From positions 13,270,501-13,334,500 of the forward strand of contig NC_072798.1 of NCBI RefSeq assembly GCF_028583425.1: a stretch of DNA of 64,000 nucleotides, given 5' to 3'. The stretch's first letter is position 1. Each line of letters starts with the position of its first letter. Source of the stretch: Eublepharis macularius. Taxonomy: Eukaryota; Chordata; Lepidosauria; Squamata; Eublepharidae. A program made the translations under genes and the position numbers. Below are positions 12,069 to 23,469 of this stretch, piece by piece. Below the pieces are notes generated by a model. That model was not told where the DNA came from. It saw only the letters and a list, made by a program, of their open reading frames with translations, and did not search any database.

Positions 12069-12813
12069 TACCCAACACTCAGTATTTAGAGGTATCCTGC
12101 CTGTGGATATGGAGGTTTTCTCATGCTTTACAGTCACGGACAGACTTACAAATTTTTCTAACCTTATCTAAAGCAGTGGCAGCAGATTCCATCTGCTAAT
12201 GATATACTGTGGGAACAAATACTTCCATTCGAAGTCTATTGTCCATCAACTTAATCGAGCAACTCGATATTAACAGAATTCAGGAACGGACAAACACACA
12301 TTTGCTTTCTTCGTACCATTTGTGATTCCATAAACCCTTTATCAAGTCCCTACATCATCATCCTTCTAAATTAAAAGTCCAGATGTTTTAGCCTGTCTTT
12401 GGTTACCATTTCCTGCTATTACTTTTCTTATTAAATGATGGGGCAACCAGAAGTGTTCATAATACTCTAAAAACAATACACACGATAGAATCCAAAAATC
12501 CTGTGGTTTGGCAGGGGTTACCAACAGGGCGCCCAGCAAGTGTTTTTAGAAAGTGGTCAGGGCCAGATGGGGCTGTTGCTTGGCAGGACTTCTGATGAGC
12601 CACTGGAGATCTGAATGACTGTCCAGATTTTTTAAAATGTTGCTTTGGCAGCAGCTGCCACCATAACACAAGGATCTGCACTGTGAGTCTGATAGTAAGC
12701 TGTGTAGTATGCTAGAAAACATTTAAAACAGAGCTTATGCCTGAAATGTTGAAGAGTTACTATTAGTGTTAAGCATAACACCATTTCCTTACAGTTTGCA
12801 GTTAGCCCCCCCG

Positions 12814-13246
12814 TAGGGTTGCCAAATCGCTTCCCCAAAAAAACTGAATGGGGGGCCAGCCAAGTACCTTTTCTTTACGCTTTTGCAGTCGCACCGTTCT
12901 TGGTCCTAGTGTGATCATGTCACTCCAACGCACAAGAGGCTGGGAGGGCTGGCTGCTCCCTGGGTGCAGAGGACACCGGGCAATCGGGTTGGCCTCTCCC
13001 TAGGTGCACAGGACGCTGAGCAGGCCAGCCGTTACCCGGGCATGCAGACGGTGGGCGGGCAAGCAGATCAGCTGCTCCTGCAATGCGCAGGACACGGGGA
13101 GGGTGGGCCAGCCTCTCCCCAGGCATGCAGCAGGCCAGGCAGGCTGGTCCAGAATACAGGTTTCCAGTTCTTTTTACTCTGTTTCCACCAGACAGTCCAA
13201 AAAAAACCCAGACTGATGTTGGAAAACTGGACACCTGACAACTCTA
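12814..13246. mobile_element. Probable MITE-like element (TAGGGTTGCC / ACAACTCTA ends)
   Basis: Starts TAGGGTTGCCAAATCG and ends ACACCTGACAACTCTA, an imperfect inverted pair. The interior is GC-rich and no target duplication is visible, so the limits are provisional. Confidence 0.5.
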
Positions 13247-13388
13247 ACTCTGCCTCCAGTGATAGACTTTTTGTCCCACCTCCCTGGGCCAGCGTTTCAA
13301 GGGCACCTGCAGACTTTAAAAAATTGAGTACCCCAGCTTTCAGAGAAGGCTTTAACACTATATGGCACATTAATTATCAATCTATCCC

Positions 13389-13570
13389 GACCTGGATAGC
13401 CCAGGCAAGCTCGATCTTGTCAGGGTTGGACTTGGTTAGTAATTGGATGGGAGACCTCTAAAGAAAAGCAAGGCAGAGGCAGGCAGTGACAAGCCACCTC
13501 TGTGGTCTCTTGCCTTGAAAACCCCAGCCGGGGGGGGGCCTCCATAAGTCAGCTATGACTTTATGGCATT
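13389..13570 (+). repeat. 5S rRNA-derived SINE
   Basis: Starts 'gacctggatagcccagg', keeps 'ttggatgggagacctc', and ends with the shared 'cataagtcagctatgact' tail. Same family as 3540-3727, with a partial 5S-like promoter block. Confidence 0.75.
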
Positions 13571-13595
13571 TTCCACCAGCAATTATTGATCTATC

Positions 13596-14028
13596 CAGGG
13601 GTCATTTCGTAGAAAAAGAGCTGGAGGAATTCATTAGCATAACTCATTAGCATATGCCACGCCCCTCAACAGCATCAGAAGTTTGTCATTAAGCATAACT
13701 GATTTGCGTACGCCACACCCCCTGACATCACCTATCATGGCTGTTTTGGGCCCAGTTCTGGCCATTCAGGGCTGAAATTGGGCCCAAAATGGCAAAAAGG
13801 GGCTGAAATGGCCAGAAAGGGGCCCAAAATTGTCAGGATCGGGCCGCTGCTGAGCAGGAGAGTGATCCACTACCCGTCAGAGGCCCGATCTGGGCCGTTT
13901 CAGCCCCAATCCAGGCTGAAACGGGCCCAAAATGGCTGAGTCAGGGGGGCAGGGCCACCTTTCATGTGACCTCTTTGGGGAACTGCTGGAACCACATTCC
14001 TGCGCATTCCCCCTCAAAATGAGCCCTG
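13596..14028 (+). mobile_element. hAT-type MITE, family B
   Basis: 433 bp, ends CAGGGGTCATTTCG and CAAAATGAGCCCTG. The 8-bp target duplication GATCTATC is perfect (13588-13595, 14029-14036). The interior carries 'gggcccaaaatggc'-type short repeats. Confidence 0.9.
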
Positions 14029-14356
14029 GATCTATCCCCTATTTCTGCAATCTCTCTTTCACAATATACATAATCCTGGGAACCGCTGAGAATCTGAGCA
14101 AAGTAATTTCCATAGGTGATCAATAATTAGATTACTTCACTGATCCGCTGCCAATGAATGTATTTGATCCTTTAATAACAAAACCAATCACCTATCTGTA
14201 GAACTTATTTGCACCTTCCGACATCTTGGCCAAAAGAACATGGCTCCTTAATTGCTCATAGTATTGATTATCGCATAGTTTGGTTTGTCTTACAATAGGT
14301 AAGAGTCCCTGACAGACTGTTTTGTCACCTGAGTGGAACATTTGAATGGTGAAGAC

Positions 14357-14990
14357 TAGACATGGGCACGAACCCAAAAAATTTATCAAACCAGTGGATC
14401 GTGGTTCGGAGCGGACCACGATTGTGAATTCCTGAACAACAATGACCATCTCCCATCCCCGAATCGAACCCGGATCATGGATGGTGGAAAATGCAGCGGG
14501 GCATGCCGCTGTTCTCAGCCCATGGCTATTTATAAGCATGGGTCCCATTCAGCAACACAGGAGCTCTGTGTTTGGCCGTCAGAGCTGCCTATCAGGGTTT
14601 GCAGGGATGAGATTGGAGTGCCCATGGCGACAGAACACCCCCTTCCTCCTCCCTCCCCTGGGTGTCTTCTCCCAACTTGTAACTGCTTTGCAGCTCCGTG
14701 GTTGGAAGGAAGCCCTGCTGATCAAGGAAAGCTGGGCTTCTATTTGGGTTTCCAGAGCGACAGAAGGAGCGCAGACAGAGTTCAGGCATTCCCCCAGCTT
14801 TGTTGCCAGGGAATAGATTGCTGGCGCCTGAGTGTCTGGATTCCCAAACCGAGCCCAAACACCATGATCCAGGCCTCTCCCGACTGCTGGATCGTTGGCC
14901 ATGGATGATCACGATCCGCTGGGTCATGATCGCGCGATTGCCATTTTCGTGGGTTTTTGATGCTCGTAATGTGGTTCGTGCCCATCTCCA
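14357..14990. mobile_element. hAT-type element, family C (long copy)
   Basis: 634 bp with inverted ends TAGACATGGGCACGAACC and GGTTCGTGCCCATCTCCA. The 8-bp duplication GTGAAGAC is perfect (14349-14356, 14991-14998). No transposase frame is recognisable; the overlapping short frames on both strands look random. Confidence 0.9.
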
Positions 14991-15063
14991 GTGAAGACAC
15001 ATTAGGGGCCTTTTGACTATTCAAGGTTACTGTTGTTTGCACTGGTCCAGAATTAGAATTAAC

Positions 15064-15282
15064 TAGGGTTGCCAGGTCCAGGTTGGGAAATTCCTGGAGA
15101 TTTGGGGGGTGGAGCCTAGAGAGGGTGGGCTTTGGGGAGGGGAGGAGCTTCAGTTGTGTATAACGTCATAGAGTTCACCCTTCAGAGCAGCCATTTTCTC
15201 CAGGTGAACTGATCTCTGTTGCCTGGAGATCGGTTGTAATTCTGGGAGATCTGCAGCTACCACCTGGAGGCTGGCAACTCTG
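15064..15282 (+). mobile_element. MITE, family E (TAGGGTTGCCA ends)
   Basis: 219 bp, starts TAGGGTTGCCAGG and ends CTGGCAACTCTG, with a perfect 8-bp duplication GAATTAAC (15056-15063, 15283-15290). The conserved interior includes 'gggaaattcctggagatttg' and 'cagccattttctccagg'. This is the most numerous MITE in the window. Confidence 0.88.
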
Positions 15283-16799
15283 GAATTAACTCTTTTTAAC
15301 CTTCTCTTGCATTATGTACTTTGGTGTATCTCTCAATTATAAATGTCTTGCAAACAGTTTGGAGCTTCAACTGTCTGTGCGTGTTTGGGTGTGAGTGCGG
15401 AAAAGTAAATTATCTGCCTTGTCTGAAGATACGCATGTTTATTGAGAACAATCTATTTTTGTTGACTTAGATATAAGCCAACAAGAGGAAACCAGTGAGA
15501 AATCTCAAGAGATAAATAAACCAACAAACCAGGGGCTTCCCAGTCTTAGTCTGATGCTCTAACCACTGTACCACACTGGCATTTTGCTCTGTAGCCCTGA
15601 ATCAAGATATCTACATATTCACAGCCTGCATTGAAAAGCAAGCACCTCCTACCCTATAATTGCATTAAAAGTATGCCTGTTGTATTTGTTTAATTTCATT
15701 TTAAGCAAACATTACAACCATTTGTAGAATTCCTGGGAGAACTGTTCATACTCTAAGTTTGTTTTTTGCCTGCTGTTACCGTAATTTCCATAAAAACGGT
15801 TGGTAATTGATTTTAAAAGCAATTATACTTGTCTAGAATTTCATTTCAGCAGAACAGTTGGGTTATTTGTATAACTAGGCTGTCTTTTTCCTCCTGCACT
15901 TCCAATAAATGAATGCTTGAGCATTGCCGGCCAATTTTGGAGCAATCAAATCACCAGGTATTTCTGCACTGATCCAAAGGCCACCCCCATTTTGATGCTT
16001 CACTCACAATCATTATGGGGGGGCACAGTGATGGAAGAGATGTGAGGCAGCAGTGCATACCACCACAACTCCAAAAATTCTGTCACAATACATCACTGCC
16101 TTACCTTGCCTTAACATATAGCAGGCTCTTAAACAAACTATGTATTCTACACACTGAGCTACAGTTCTGTTGAGTTCATCCATGGGCCACAGCTTAGAAT
16201 AAGATCCAAAGAACACTTCCCCAGGAGTATGCCCCACTCAATAGATTTGAATAAGGTTCAACAACTCCACTTAGGATTGTGTTAATGATCTCTATATCCA
16301 GAACAATACACCATGGCACTTTCCACCATGAACGAAGGCCTGAAGGAGCCCTCTGTCTGTGAAATTTGATAATGTGATCATTTTTCAACTTCCCTTCCCA
16401 CCTCGTTCTCAAGTTGCTACATGAAAAATGAGGGAATGGTTAGTTTCTTGAATAAAACTTGTTGTCTTGTACAATTCAAGTCAAGAAACACTTGGCTTTA
16501 TTTTATGTCTAACTAGCTTGATGCCCGTGCTTCGCTACGGTATTTAACTACATTAAATCCAGTTATAATACTTACGGGTATGTAACATGTTTTGGTTTGT
16601 GGGGGGTTTGAGTTGGTTTTGTAGTATAATAGCATAGTACCCGAGCCTCACAAAGGTGTTTGAATAAAGCGAAGCGTGTTGATACCTAAAACGGATGAAG
16701 TGAATTTTGAAATGTAACATTTATTGAAGAGATTTTAAAAGGAAAAGATTGTAGTGCAATAAATAAAGTGAAAAATATGTATACAACTGGGTTTTTTTT

Positions 16800-18206
16800 C
16801 TACTGAAGGACCTCTTTGTAGACCACATTGGTGGTTTTCCCCTCAGGTGCTAGGATCACCAGGCTGCTGGGTGAGCTCACTCTGGAGCAGGCCACGTAGA
16901 ACTGCCCATGTGAGAAGCAGTCCTCCCTCAAGTCAATTCCTGTCACCTTCAGCATCTGACCCTGGGACTTGATGATCGTCATAGCAAAGCAGACCTCGAG
17001 GGGGGACTGCAGTCTCTTGAACTCAAAGAGGTTATCTGATGGTATGAATGGTATGCGTGGTATGAACACCGACTCCCCCCACCCCAAGCACTGGCAGTGA
17101 ACAATGTGGCCATGATGGTGTTCCTGTGGAGGGCTTTCACTTGCAGTCTGGTGCCACTGCAGAGTTTGGGTGGGTTGAGGTTCCGGAGCAGCATCACTGG
17201 AGCCCTCACTTTGAGGAGAAGCTTGTGGGCTGGGAAGCCAGGAGGGTTGAGTGTGTTGAGGAACTCCACAGGGTAGTGGACCGCATCATCCATTTGCACC
17301 ACTGAGTCCACAGATCTGTACTCTATTTTGAGTGAGTTACGTTGTGTTTCATTAATGATGGCAGCCTTGTTGTTCTTAGGGTCAGAATGGCATGCTTGCA
17401 TAGCCAGTCCATGGACTTCTCCATGATAGTGGCGATATCAGGGTATATTGTGGCTGTTAGGTCTGCTGGGGTCATCACTACAGTGCCCAGGCTTGCAGGG
17501 ATGATACCCTCTGTCCCCTCTTTTTAGTAGGAATTCAGAGAATTCCCCAGCAGACCCCTCACCTCTCAAATGGACCCTCATGTCCTTTCTTAGTGAGAGT
17601 TACCTGATGAGGGGCCACAGATATGATGCCATGACACACATGGTAACCTCGTCAGCTCAAGTCCCCCTTGGGACTACTGGCAGAGTCTGTTGGAAGTCTC
17701 CAGCCAAGAGCACAGTGACTCCCCCCATCACACTCTCGTTGCCCCTGACATCTCTGAGGGTTATGCTCAGTGCCTCAAAACACCCCTTAAGCGCCATGGT
17801 GCTCTCATCCCAAACAATGAGCTTACAGTTCCACAGCACTTGGGCCATGTTGCTTTGTTTTGAGATGCTGAACAGGGGTGTTTCTGCATGGATGAGGTTA
17901 AGAGGCAGCTTGAAAATAGCAAAGGATCATAGGCCATACCTGAGTGAACCTTGACCTTCTGTGGAAGTGAGCACCTCTCTATTCTGCCACTCTGTGCACC
18001 TCGGGGTGATCTTGCTGGCACTTGGCCACTGCTGCTCGGTGTACCACAGGAGTATGTTGTGCATATTTCTTTGCCACATCTCTAAGTTGCTTCCTCCTTT
18101 TGGTGTATCTGGCACGATGTCTGGCAGGAGGCTTCTTGGGAGCAGTAAGAAATGATGGCTGTGAGAGGTGTGAGTTGGACTGAGGGAGGGGTGGTGTGGT
18201 GCGCAC
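16800..18206 (-). pseudogene. Helitron Rep/PIF1-type helicase remnant
   Basis: Broken coding sequence of the rolling-circle transposon replicase-helicase, read right to left in several frames. An N-terminal part at 17979-18206 contains KKYAQHTPVVHRAAVAKCQQ. The helicase Walker B region at 17657-17848 reads KLIVWDESTMALKGCFEALS and GGVTVLLAGDFQQTLPVVPR. A later block at 16979-17401 has APVMLLRNLNPPKLCSGTRL. The C-terminal block at 16800-17000 has FAMTIIKSQGQMLKVTGIDL, then SHGQFYVACSRVSSPSSLVI. Between these are frameshifts, and the Rep catalytic HUH and Walker A motifs are not visible, so this is a dead, internally deleted copy. The AGDFQQTLPVV and YVACSRV motifs identify the PIF1-like Helitron helicase. 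Confidence 0.9.
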
Positions 18207-18257
18207 TTCGGCAGGTTCAAGTGAGAGGATTGCATCGAAATGGTCCCTAGAAAGGTT

Positions 18258-18472
18258 CAGAGGAGTTAGCCGTGTTAGTCTGTAGTAGCAAAATCAAAAA
18301 GAGTCCAGTAGCACCTTTAAGACTAACCAATTTTATTGTAGCATAAGCTTTCGAGAATCAAGTTCTCTTCATCAGATAAAATGCATCTGACGAAGAGAAC
18401 TTGATTCTCGAAAGCTTATGCTACAATAAAATTGGTTAGTCTTAAAGGTGCTACTGGACTCTTTTTGATTTT
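18258..18472. mobile_element. Palindromic Penelope-like retroposon (inverted dimer)
   Basis: 215 bp. A left flank segment 'cagaggagttagccgtgtta' is followed by two near-perfect inverted arms of about 85 bp (18291-18375 and 18388-18472) sharing 'agtccagtagcacctttaag' and 'gcataagctttcgagaatca'. A 12-bp target duplication CCTAGAAAGGTT (18246-18257, 18473-18484) is perfect. That size points to retroposition rather than hAT transposition. Each arm contains a hammerhead-like core (CTGACGA...TTCTCGAAAG). Confidence 0.85.
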
Positions 18473-18679
18473 CCTAGAAAGGTTGTGCACCATCTCCCCA
18501 TGAACATTTAAAAACTGACTTTTATATAAACTGACTTTTATATAAAATCCCTATTCAGGAGTCTTGTACTGTCTTTCTTCAACTGTCTGCAGTTTTCTTG
18601 ACCTGATTTTTACCTCAGAACACAGAGTTCCACAGCTGACCCTTTAAAGCGAGGGGGTGCAAGCAGGCAGGCATCACAG

Positions 18680-18898
18680 TAGGGTTGACTGGTCAAAGTT
18701 GGGAAATTCCTAGAGATTTTGGGGGTGGAGCCTGGATAGAGTGGGGTTTGGGGAGGGGAGGGGTCTCAAAATAGTATAATACTATAGAGTCTACTCTCCA
18801 AAGCAGCCATTTTCTTCAGGGGAACTGATCTCTGTCACTTAGAGATCATTTGTAATTCCAGGAGATTTCCAGTCACCACCTGGAGGCTGGCAACCCTA
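18680..18898 (+). mobile_element. MITE, family E, inside Helitron 1
   Basis: 219 bp, TAGGGTTGACTGG to CTGGCAACCCTA. The duplication CATCACAG/CACCACAG (18672-18679, 18899-18906) matches 7 of 8. It sits between the coding remnant and the 5' end of Helitron 1, so it is younger than that Helitron. Confidence 0.85.
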
Positions 18899-19325
18899 CA
18901 CCACAGGGAGATTGACAACCCTAGTGAACCTTTAGGGGAAGACTGAGGTACATTTTACCTCAGGACACATTCAATGACTCTCTTAGCAACTGCATACTCT
19001 TTAGAATGTTGGGCTGAGCCCCAAACAGGCCACATATGCAAATGACTTTGAAAGCTAGCTCAATCAGGGAAGAGTAGCCAAGATGGCAGTTGGTAGGGGT
19101 GGGGAGTAGGCAACCGCCTGCAAGCCACAAGGGAAGCTGTATCTCTATGGGAAAACACATTTTACCCCTTTTTACCTCCTTAGGGAGCGGATTTCTTAAA
19201 ATCCCTTCTTAGTGAGCCTCTACATCACAAAAGGAACATTCTCCCAAAGTTTCACGTTTCTAGGTCCAAGGGTCTGGGCTGGGCATTGATGAGTCAGTTA
19301 GGACACTTGTCTTTATATAGAGAGA

Positions 19326-19878
19326 CTAGCTTGATACCCATGCTTCACTACAGTATTTAACTACTTTAAATCCAGTTATAATATTTTTGGCTATATAACA
19401 TTTTTGGGGGGTTGGGGGAGATTGAGTTGGCAACCCTAGTGAACTTTTAGGGGAAGACTGGGAGGTGCATTTTACCTCAGGACACATTCAATGACTCCCA
19501 ATTGCAACTGCAAACTGTTTAGAATGTGGGGGCTGAAGACCACTCAGCAAATGACCTCTGTGTTCCAACTGTCTCTGGGGGGGAGGGGGATGAGGTGTGG
19601 AATGTTGTGAGCCCCAATCAACCCACATATACAAATGAACTTGAACAGCTGGCCCAATCAGCGAAGAGTGGCCAAGCTGGCAGTGGGTGGGACGCAAGCA
19701 GGCAGCAGCCTGCCAGACACACAGAGAAGCTTTATCCTTTTGGGAAAACACATTTTACATTTTAGTGGGTGTTTACATCATGAAAGGAATGTTCTCCCTA
19801 AATTTCATGATTCTAGGTCCAGGGGTTTGGGCTGGGCGCTGATGTGTCAGTCAGGACACTTGTCTTTATATATATAGA
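19326..19878 (-). mobile_element. Helitron 2, non-autonomous, in tandem with Helitron 1
   Basis: 553 bp. The minus-strand 5' end (TCTATATATATAAAGACAAG at 19878) and 3' end (hairpin remnant then TATCAAGCTAG) match those of Helitron 1. The 5'-proximal 150 bp ('ggacctagaaacatgaaatt'-type) is also shared. No helicase sequence. It is joined head-to-tail to Helitron 1 without a spacer. Confidence 0.82.
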
Positions 19879-19881
19879 ATA

Positions 19882-20445
19882 CAGCCCAGAATGAGGAAAC
19901 TCTTAAAATTACTAAAGATAGACAAGAAGCAAAAGCAAAATCAAAAAGTGACAGAAACAGTCCGAATTCTAGATGCAGTTTTTCAGTGACTTGCACACAG
20001 AGACAAAGAAATCTATTATAATAACCAGTGCAAGGAAATAGAAGAGAACAACAAAAAAAGGAAGAACAAGAGATCTGTTCCACAAGATCCAGGAAATCAA
20101 AGGGAAATTCAAGCCATGGCTCAGGATGTTGAAAGATCAACATGGAAATATAGTCTCTGATCAGGACAAAATAAATGGAAGATGGAAACAATAAACTGAA
20201 GAACTATACAGAAGAGATGGAAGGATGATAGATACCTTCAAAAAAGAATCTTTTGACAAGGAACCAGAAATATTAGAAAGTGAAGTGAAAGTTGCCCTCA
20301 AAGCACACAGACTGGAAACTTTCAGTCTACATTCCAATTCCAAAAAAGGGGATGCCAAAGAGTGCAGCAACTGTTGGACTATCATGTTAATTTCCCATGC
20401 ACGTAAAGTGATGCTCAAAATTCTACAGCAAAGACTCATCGCACT
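19882..20445 (+). mobile_element. BovB/RTE-type LINE fragment
   Basis: A plus-strand conceptual reading with several frame breaks gives NEETLKITKDRQEAK, KEIYYNNQCKEIEENNKKGR, RDLFHKIQEIKGKFKPW, DKINGRWKQYTEELYRRD, EPEILESEVKVALKAHR and KKGDAKECSN followed by LISHARKVMLKILQQRL. These are the linker and early reverse transcriptase blocks of BovB-type RTE elements, which are abundant in squamates. It begins at the Helitron boundary and is truncated at both ends. Confidence 0.82.
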
Positions 20446-20733
20446 GGCTGACATCATCACACTGGCTGCAAGAGTGTTCCCTTTGGCTCTGAGCAAAACA
20501 TGGGAGCATCCCCATGGCCAGTGTGATGCTACAGCTTCCAGAAGTGACATCACGGAGTGCTATCTGGGAGCACACACTCCATCCACTTTCCCGGTTGCCT
20601 GCTGGTGGCTGACAATCAGTGGGCAGCTTGCCTCCTCTCACCAACTGCCAGAGATCGGTGGACAGAGCAGCAAACTGCTGGGGGCTTGCCTGTCACTGAC
20701 AGGTACCTAGTGAACTGGCCTGTGGCCCCTCTA

Positions 20734-20954
20734 TAGGGTTGCCAGCCTCCAAGTGGTAGCTAGAGATCTCTCGGAATTACAACTGATCTCCAGGCCACAG
20801 AGACCAGTTCCCCTGGAGAAAATGGCAGCTAAGAAGGGTGAACTCTATGGCATTAAACCCCATTGAGGCCCCTCCCCTCCCCAAACCCCGCCCTTTCCAG
20901 GATCCACCCCCCCCCCAATCTCCAGGAATTTCCCAACCTGGACCTGGCAACCCT
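20734..20954 (-). mobile_element. MITE, family E
   Basis: Reverse copy, TAGGGTTGCCAGCCTCC to TGGCAACCCTT. No clear target duplication. Confidence 0.8.
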
Positions 20955-22111
20955 TAAGGGTCACTGCGTGATGGATCGTTGGTATGCTCGAGCACAGTTG
21001 TCCTTACGTCTTCTGCCTTTTTCTGTTAGTTTTCTTGATTCATTTGGATTGCATAACCCGTTGTACACTTTTTATGTGCAATTAATGCACATAATTTATG
21101 CATATAATATATATATATACAGCTCTATTAATGTGCAATGAACACATCCCATTTTATGAGAAAAAATGAGATCCAAGGAAACAGAACAGATTGCGAACTT
21201 AGTATTTTTAAAAACATTTTCTCGAAAAGAGACTCAAAAGAGCTCACGCTGTTTACTAAAAATAAATTTCACACATATATCACAATCAAAAAAAGCAATA
21301 GATCAACAGAGAAACGGATATACATCAAAAGTGCTAATTTTCAATTTTGCCAGCCATCTCCAGATAAAATAAAAAAACAGAGTGCAGACTGCACAAAGAA
21401 AAATTGAAATGAAAACAGGGGTTTTCTAGTGGAATACCGCAGGGATGAGAAATTTGAAACCATCCTGCTGATTCTGACAGCTGCAAACAGAAATATGCCT
21501 GGTCAAGAGCTTTTTTGTAATCACTTCAGCCTTCTGGAATTCTTTACCAGAGTGGGGGGCAGTTCTCTCCTGAATTTTTGCCTGGAAGCTTTTTGGAATT
21601 TTTACCTTTAACTGATCTACTTTTTATGCCTCCTGAAGACCCTCAGGATACAAATCCTGATGTTGCATTTCTTCCAGCACGCCAGGAATAGTATATATTA
21701 AGATTTTATAGTCAGGGTTTTAAAGAGGCTTTTTAAAATGTGTGTAAATGGCAGTATACATTTAAAAAATGCTGTCTTTTACAGGCAGGAGAAGGAACAG
21801 CCAAAAAGATTGCCCTTGAAAGCCAGTCTGCAGCTGTGAGCACCACAAGTAACACACAACTTGACCTCATATTTACCTTGGAACGCATTGACAGTTCAGA
21901 TCCGGTTATGTAACTGTCAGCGAACGCATCAGAGCCGAGAGGGACTGAGAGTTGGAAGCTGCAAAAATTTGCCACGATGGCATGGGCTAATAAAAGGGGA
22001 GGGCTTCGGGAAACAGTATCTTTAGTAAATCCATAAGGAGGGGTGGCGGAAGTTGCTTGCATAACAGGGAGTTTAATTATCTGTTAAAAAGCAGATTTTG
22101 CTTTATGGCAG

Positions 22112-22652
22112 TGTCAGTTCTAGGAACGGCAGTCCATGACAGAGAGATCCCCAAACCCTTCACAGCAAGTACTCCAGGGTCTTGGTTGAAAAGGTTTTAT
22201 TATAGAGATCCATTAAGTTCACAGGTCCTTCAAAGATGAATAGGAATTGGCAGGAATGAGAATACAAGCTAAGGTACTTTGATATAAAGAGCAGGATTCC
22301 CCCCCCCCCCCGCCTCCCCTGGGGCAGTTAGCAAAAAGGCACGAAAGTCCCAATTCTCATGAGTAACAAAATAGCTTTGTCTGACCAGAGAAAGCCAGAA
22401 GATTACAAGCGATTCGACTCCCTCTGTCTCTTGCGAAGAGTTACACTTTAGTACAAGGTCAGGAAGCAGGCTTCAGAGATAACAGTCTCAACATTGGTAC
22501 TTTCGTTTTTAGGCAAGCTCAAGATGGCATGAATATAATGGTCCCAGTACATGAGCATAATAAGAGAGCATATAGTCACACAGTATGATCAAAGCAATAC
22601 AGGGAGCAGAGAACATATGAATGGCATGGATGAATGGGATGCGAACATGACA
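22112..22652 (-). mobile_element. Probable solo LTR
   Basis: 541 bp bounded by TGTCAGTTC and GAACATGACA, i.e. TG...CA with a short imperfect inverted end. A minus-strand AATAAA signal lies about 85 bp from the 3' end (22197-22202). The flanks GGCAG/GTCAG match 4 of 5, as expected for a 5-bp LTR-element duplication. No internal genes or second LTR are recognised. This could be an endogenous retrovirus-type or other LTR element. Confidence 0.48.
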
Positions 22653-22724
22653 GTCAGGAAAAACAGAAGCCTTAGGGACTTCCAAAGCCTGGCATATTTT
22701 GCTTCCTCGGGAAGGATTATTTAT

Positions 22725-22945
22725 TTGTTTATTTATTTATTTCACATATACCCTGCCTTTTTCCTCAGTAAGGACCCACAGTGCCTTGCATGGTTGTTCT
22801 AATATCCTCACAACAATCCTGTGAAGTAGGTGGCACTGAAAGTGAATGACTGGCCCAAGGTCACCCAGTAAGCTTCAATGGCACACTGGGGATTTGAACC
22901 TGGGTCTCCCAGATCCCAGTCCATGATTCTTTGCTCTAACTCATG
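22725..22945 (-). repeat. tRNA-type SINE (third subfamily)
   Basis: Reverse copy: 'tataccctgcctttttcctc', 'ctcacaacaatcctgtgaag' and 'gactggcccaaggtcaccca', ending near the tRNA-like head 'gaacctgggtctcccagatc' and 'ctttgctctaac'. Confidence 0.65.
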
Positions 22946-23029
22946 TGTGCATGTTTGGAAGTGCAACAGTAAGAACATCTGTACAGAGTGGCAGTCGTTG
23001 TTGTTGTTAATGGTAATAATGCAGCACTG

Positions 23030-23235
23030 TCAGGCCCCCGCCTGGCGCCCTGCTGCCTATCGGGGGGTTCAGGTAAGCAGATTCACCCTGCCACAGCTGG
23101 GTTGTAGCTGCACTTGGCCCCGTGGTGTCTTGCTGGGGCTTTAGGTAAGCAGCCTTGTCCCGCTTCAGCTGGGGCACCGCCACTCGGGGCACTCTCGTGC
23201 CTGGCGGGTCCTTTGGGTAGGCTGCCTTGAGGCTC
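23030..23235. repeat. Degenerate 70-75 bp tandem repeat, about 3 units
   Basis: Three diverged units share 'aggtaagcag' or 'gggtaggctg' followed by 'ccttgtcccgcttcagctgg'-like sequence and a 'gcctggcg' block. It adjoins the 78/81-bp array and shares its high GC content, so the two may belong to one GC-rich element. Confidence 0.55.
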
Positions 23236-23469
23236 GTCACCAGCGGTGAGTTTGTGGCCAGAGGGGGGGTATACTTCACCCGTGCACTCTCTCGTCCACT
23301 CGATCGCCTTGACTGCCTGCTGCCTCCTTTCTCACCCCCTTCCATACGCAGCCCGGCTCCTGTTTCTGCTCTCAACACCACATGCTCGCTTCTCTCTCCA
23401 CTCCTCAACTCTCCCCCCTTGGCTCCCTACTGAGCCTGCTTCTACAAGGATTCCTGCTCTCCTCTCCTC

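Larger units (their letters stand above)
16513..19325 (-). mobile_element. Helitron 1, decayed autonomous copy
   Basis: The minus-strand 3' end shows the Helitron terminus: a short GC hairpin (CCGTAGCGAAGCACGG) then GCATCAAGCTAG, ending in CTAG followed by T. The 5' end begins TCTCTATATAAAGACAAG at 19325. Between them lies a broken Rep/helicase frame (see 16800-18206). A palindromic retroposon (18258-18472) and a MITE (18680-18898) are inserted in it. Its 5' end directly abuts the CTAG end of Helitron 2. Confidence 0.85.

Noticed and set aside
14442..14908. Overlapping 124- and 143-codon frames
   Set aside because: They lie inside the hAT family C element and resemble no transposase.
21780..21890. 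Possible exon (acceptor-like ttttacag before an open stretch)
   Set aside because: The frame does not continue to a donor and the sequence resembles no protein I know.
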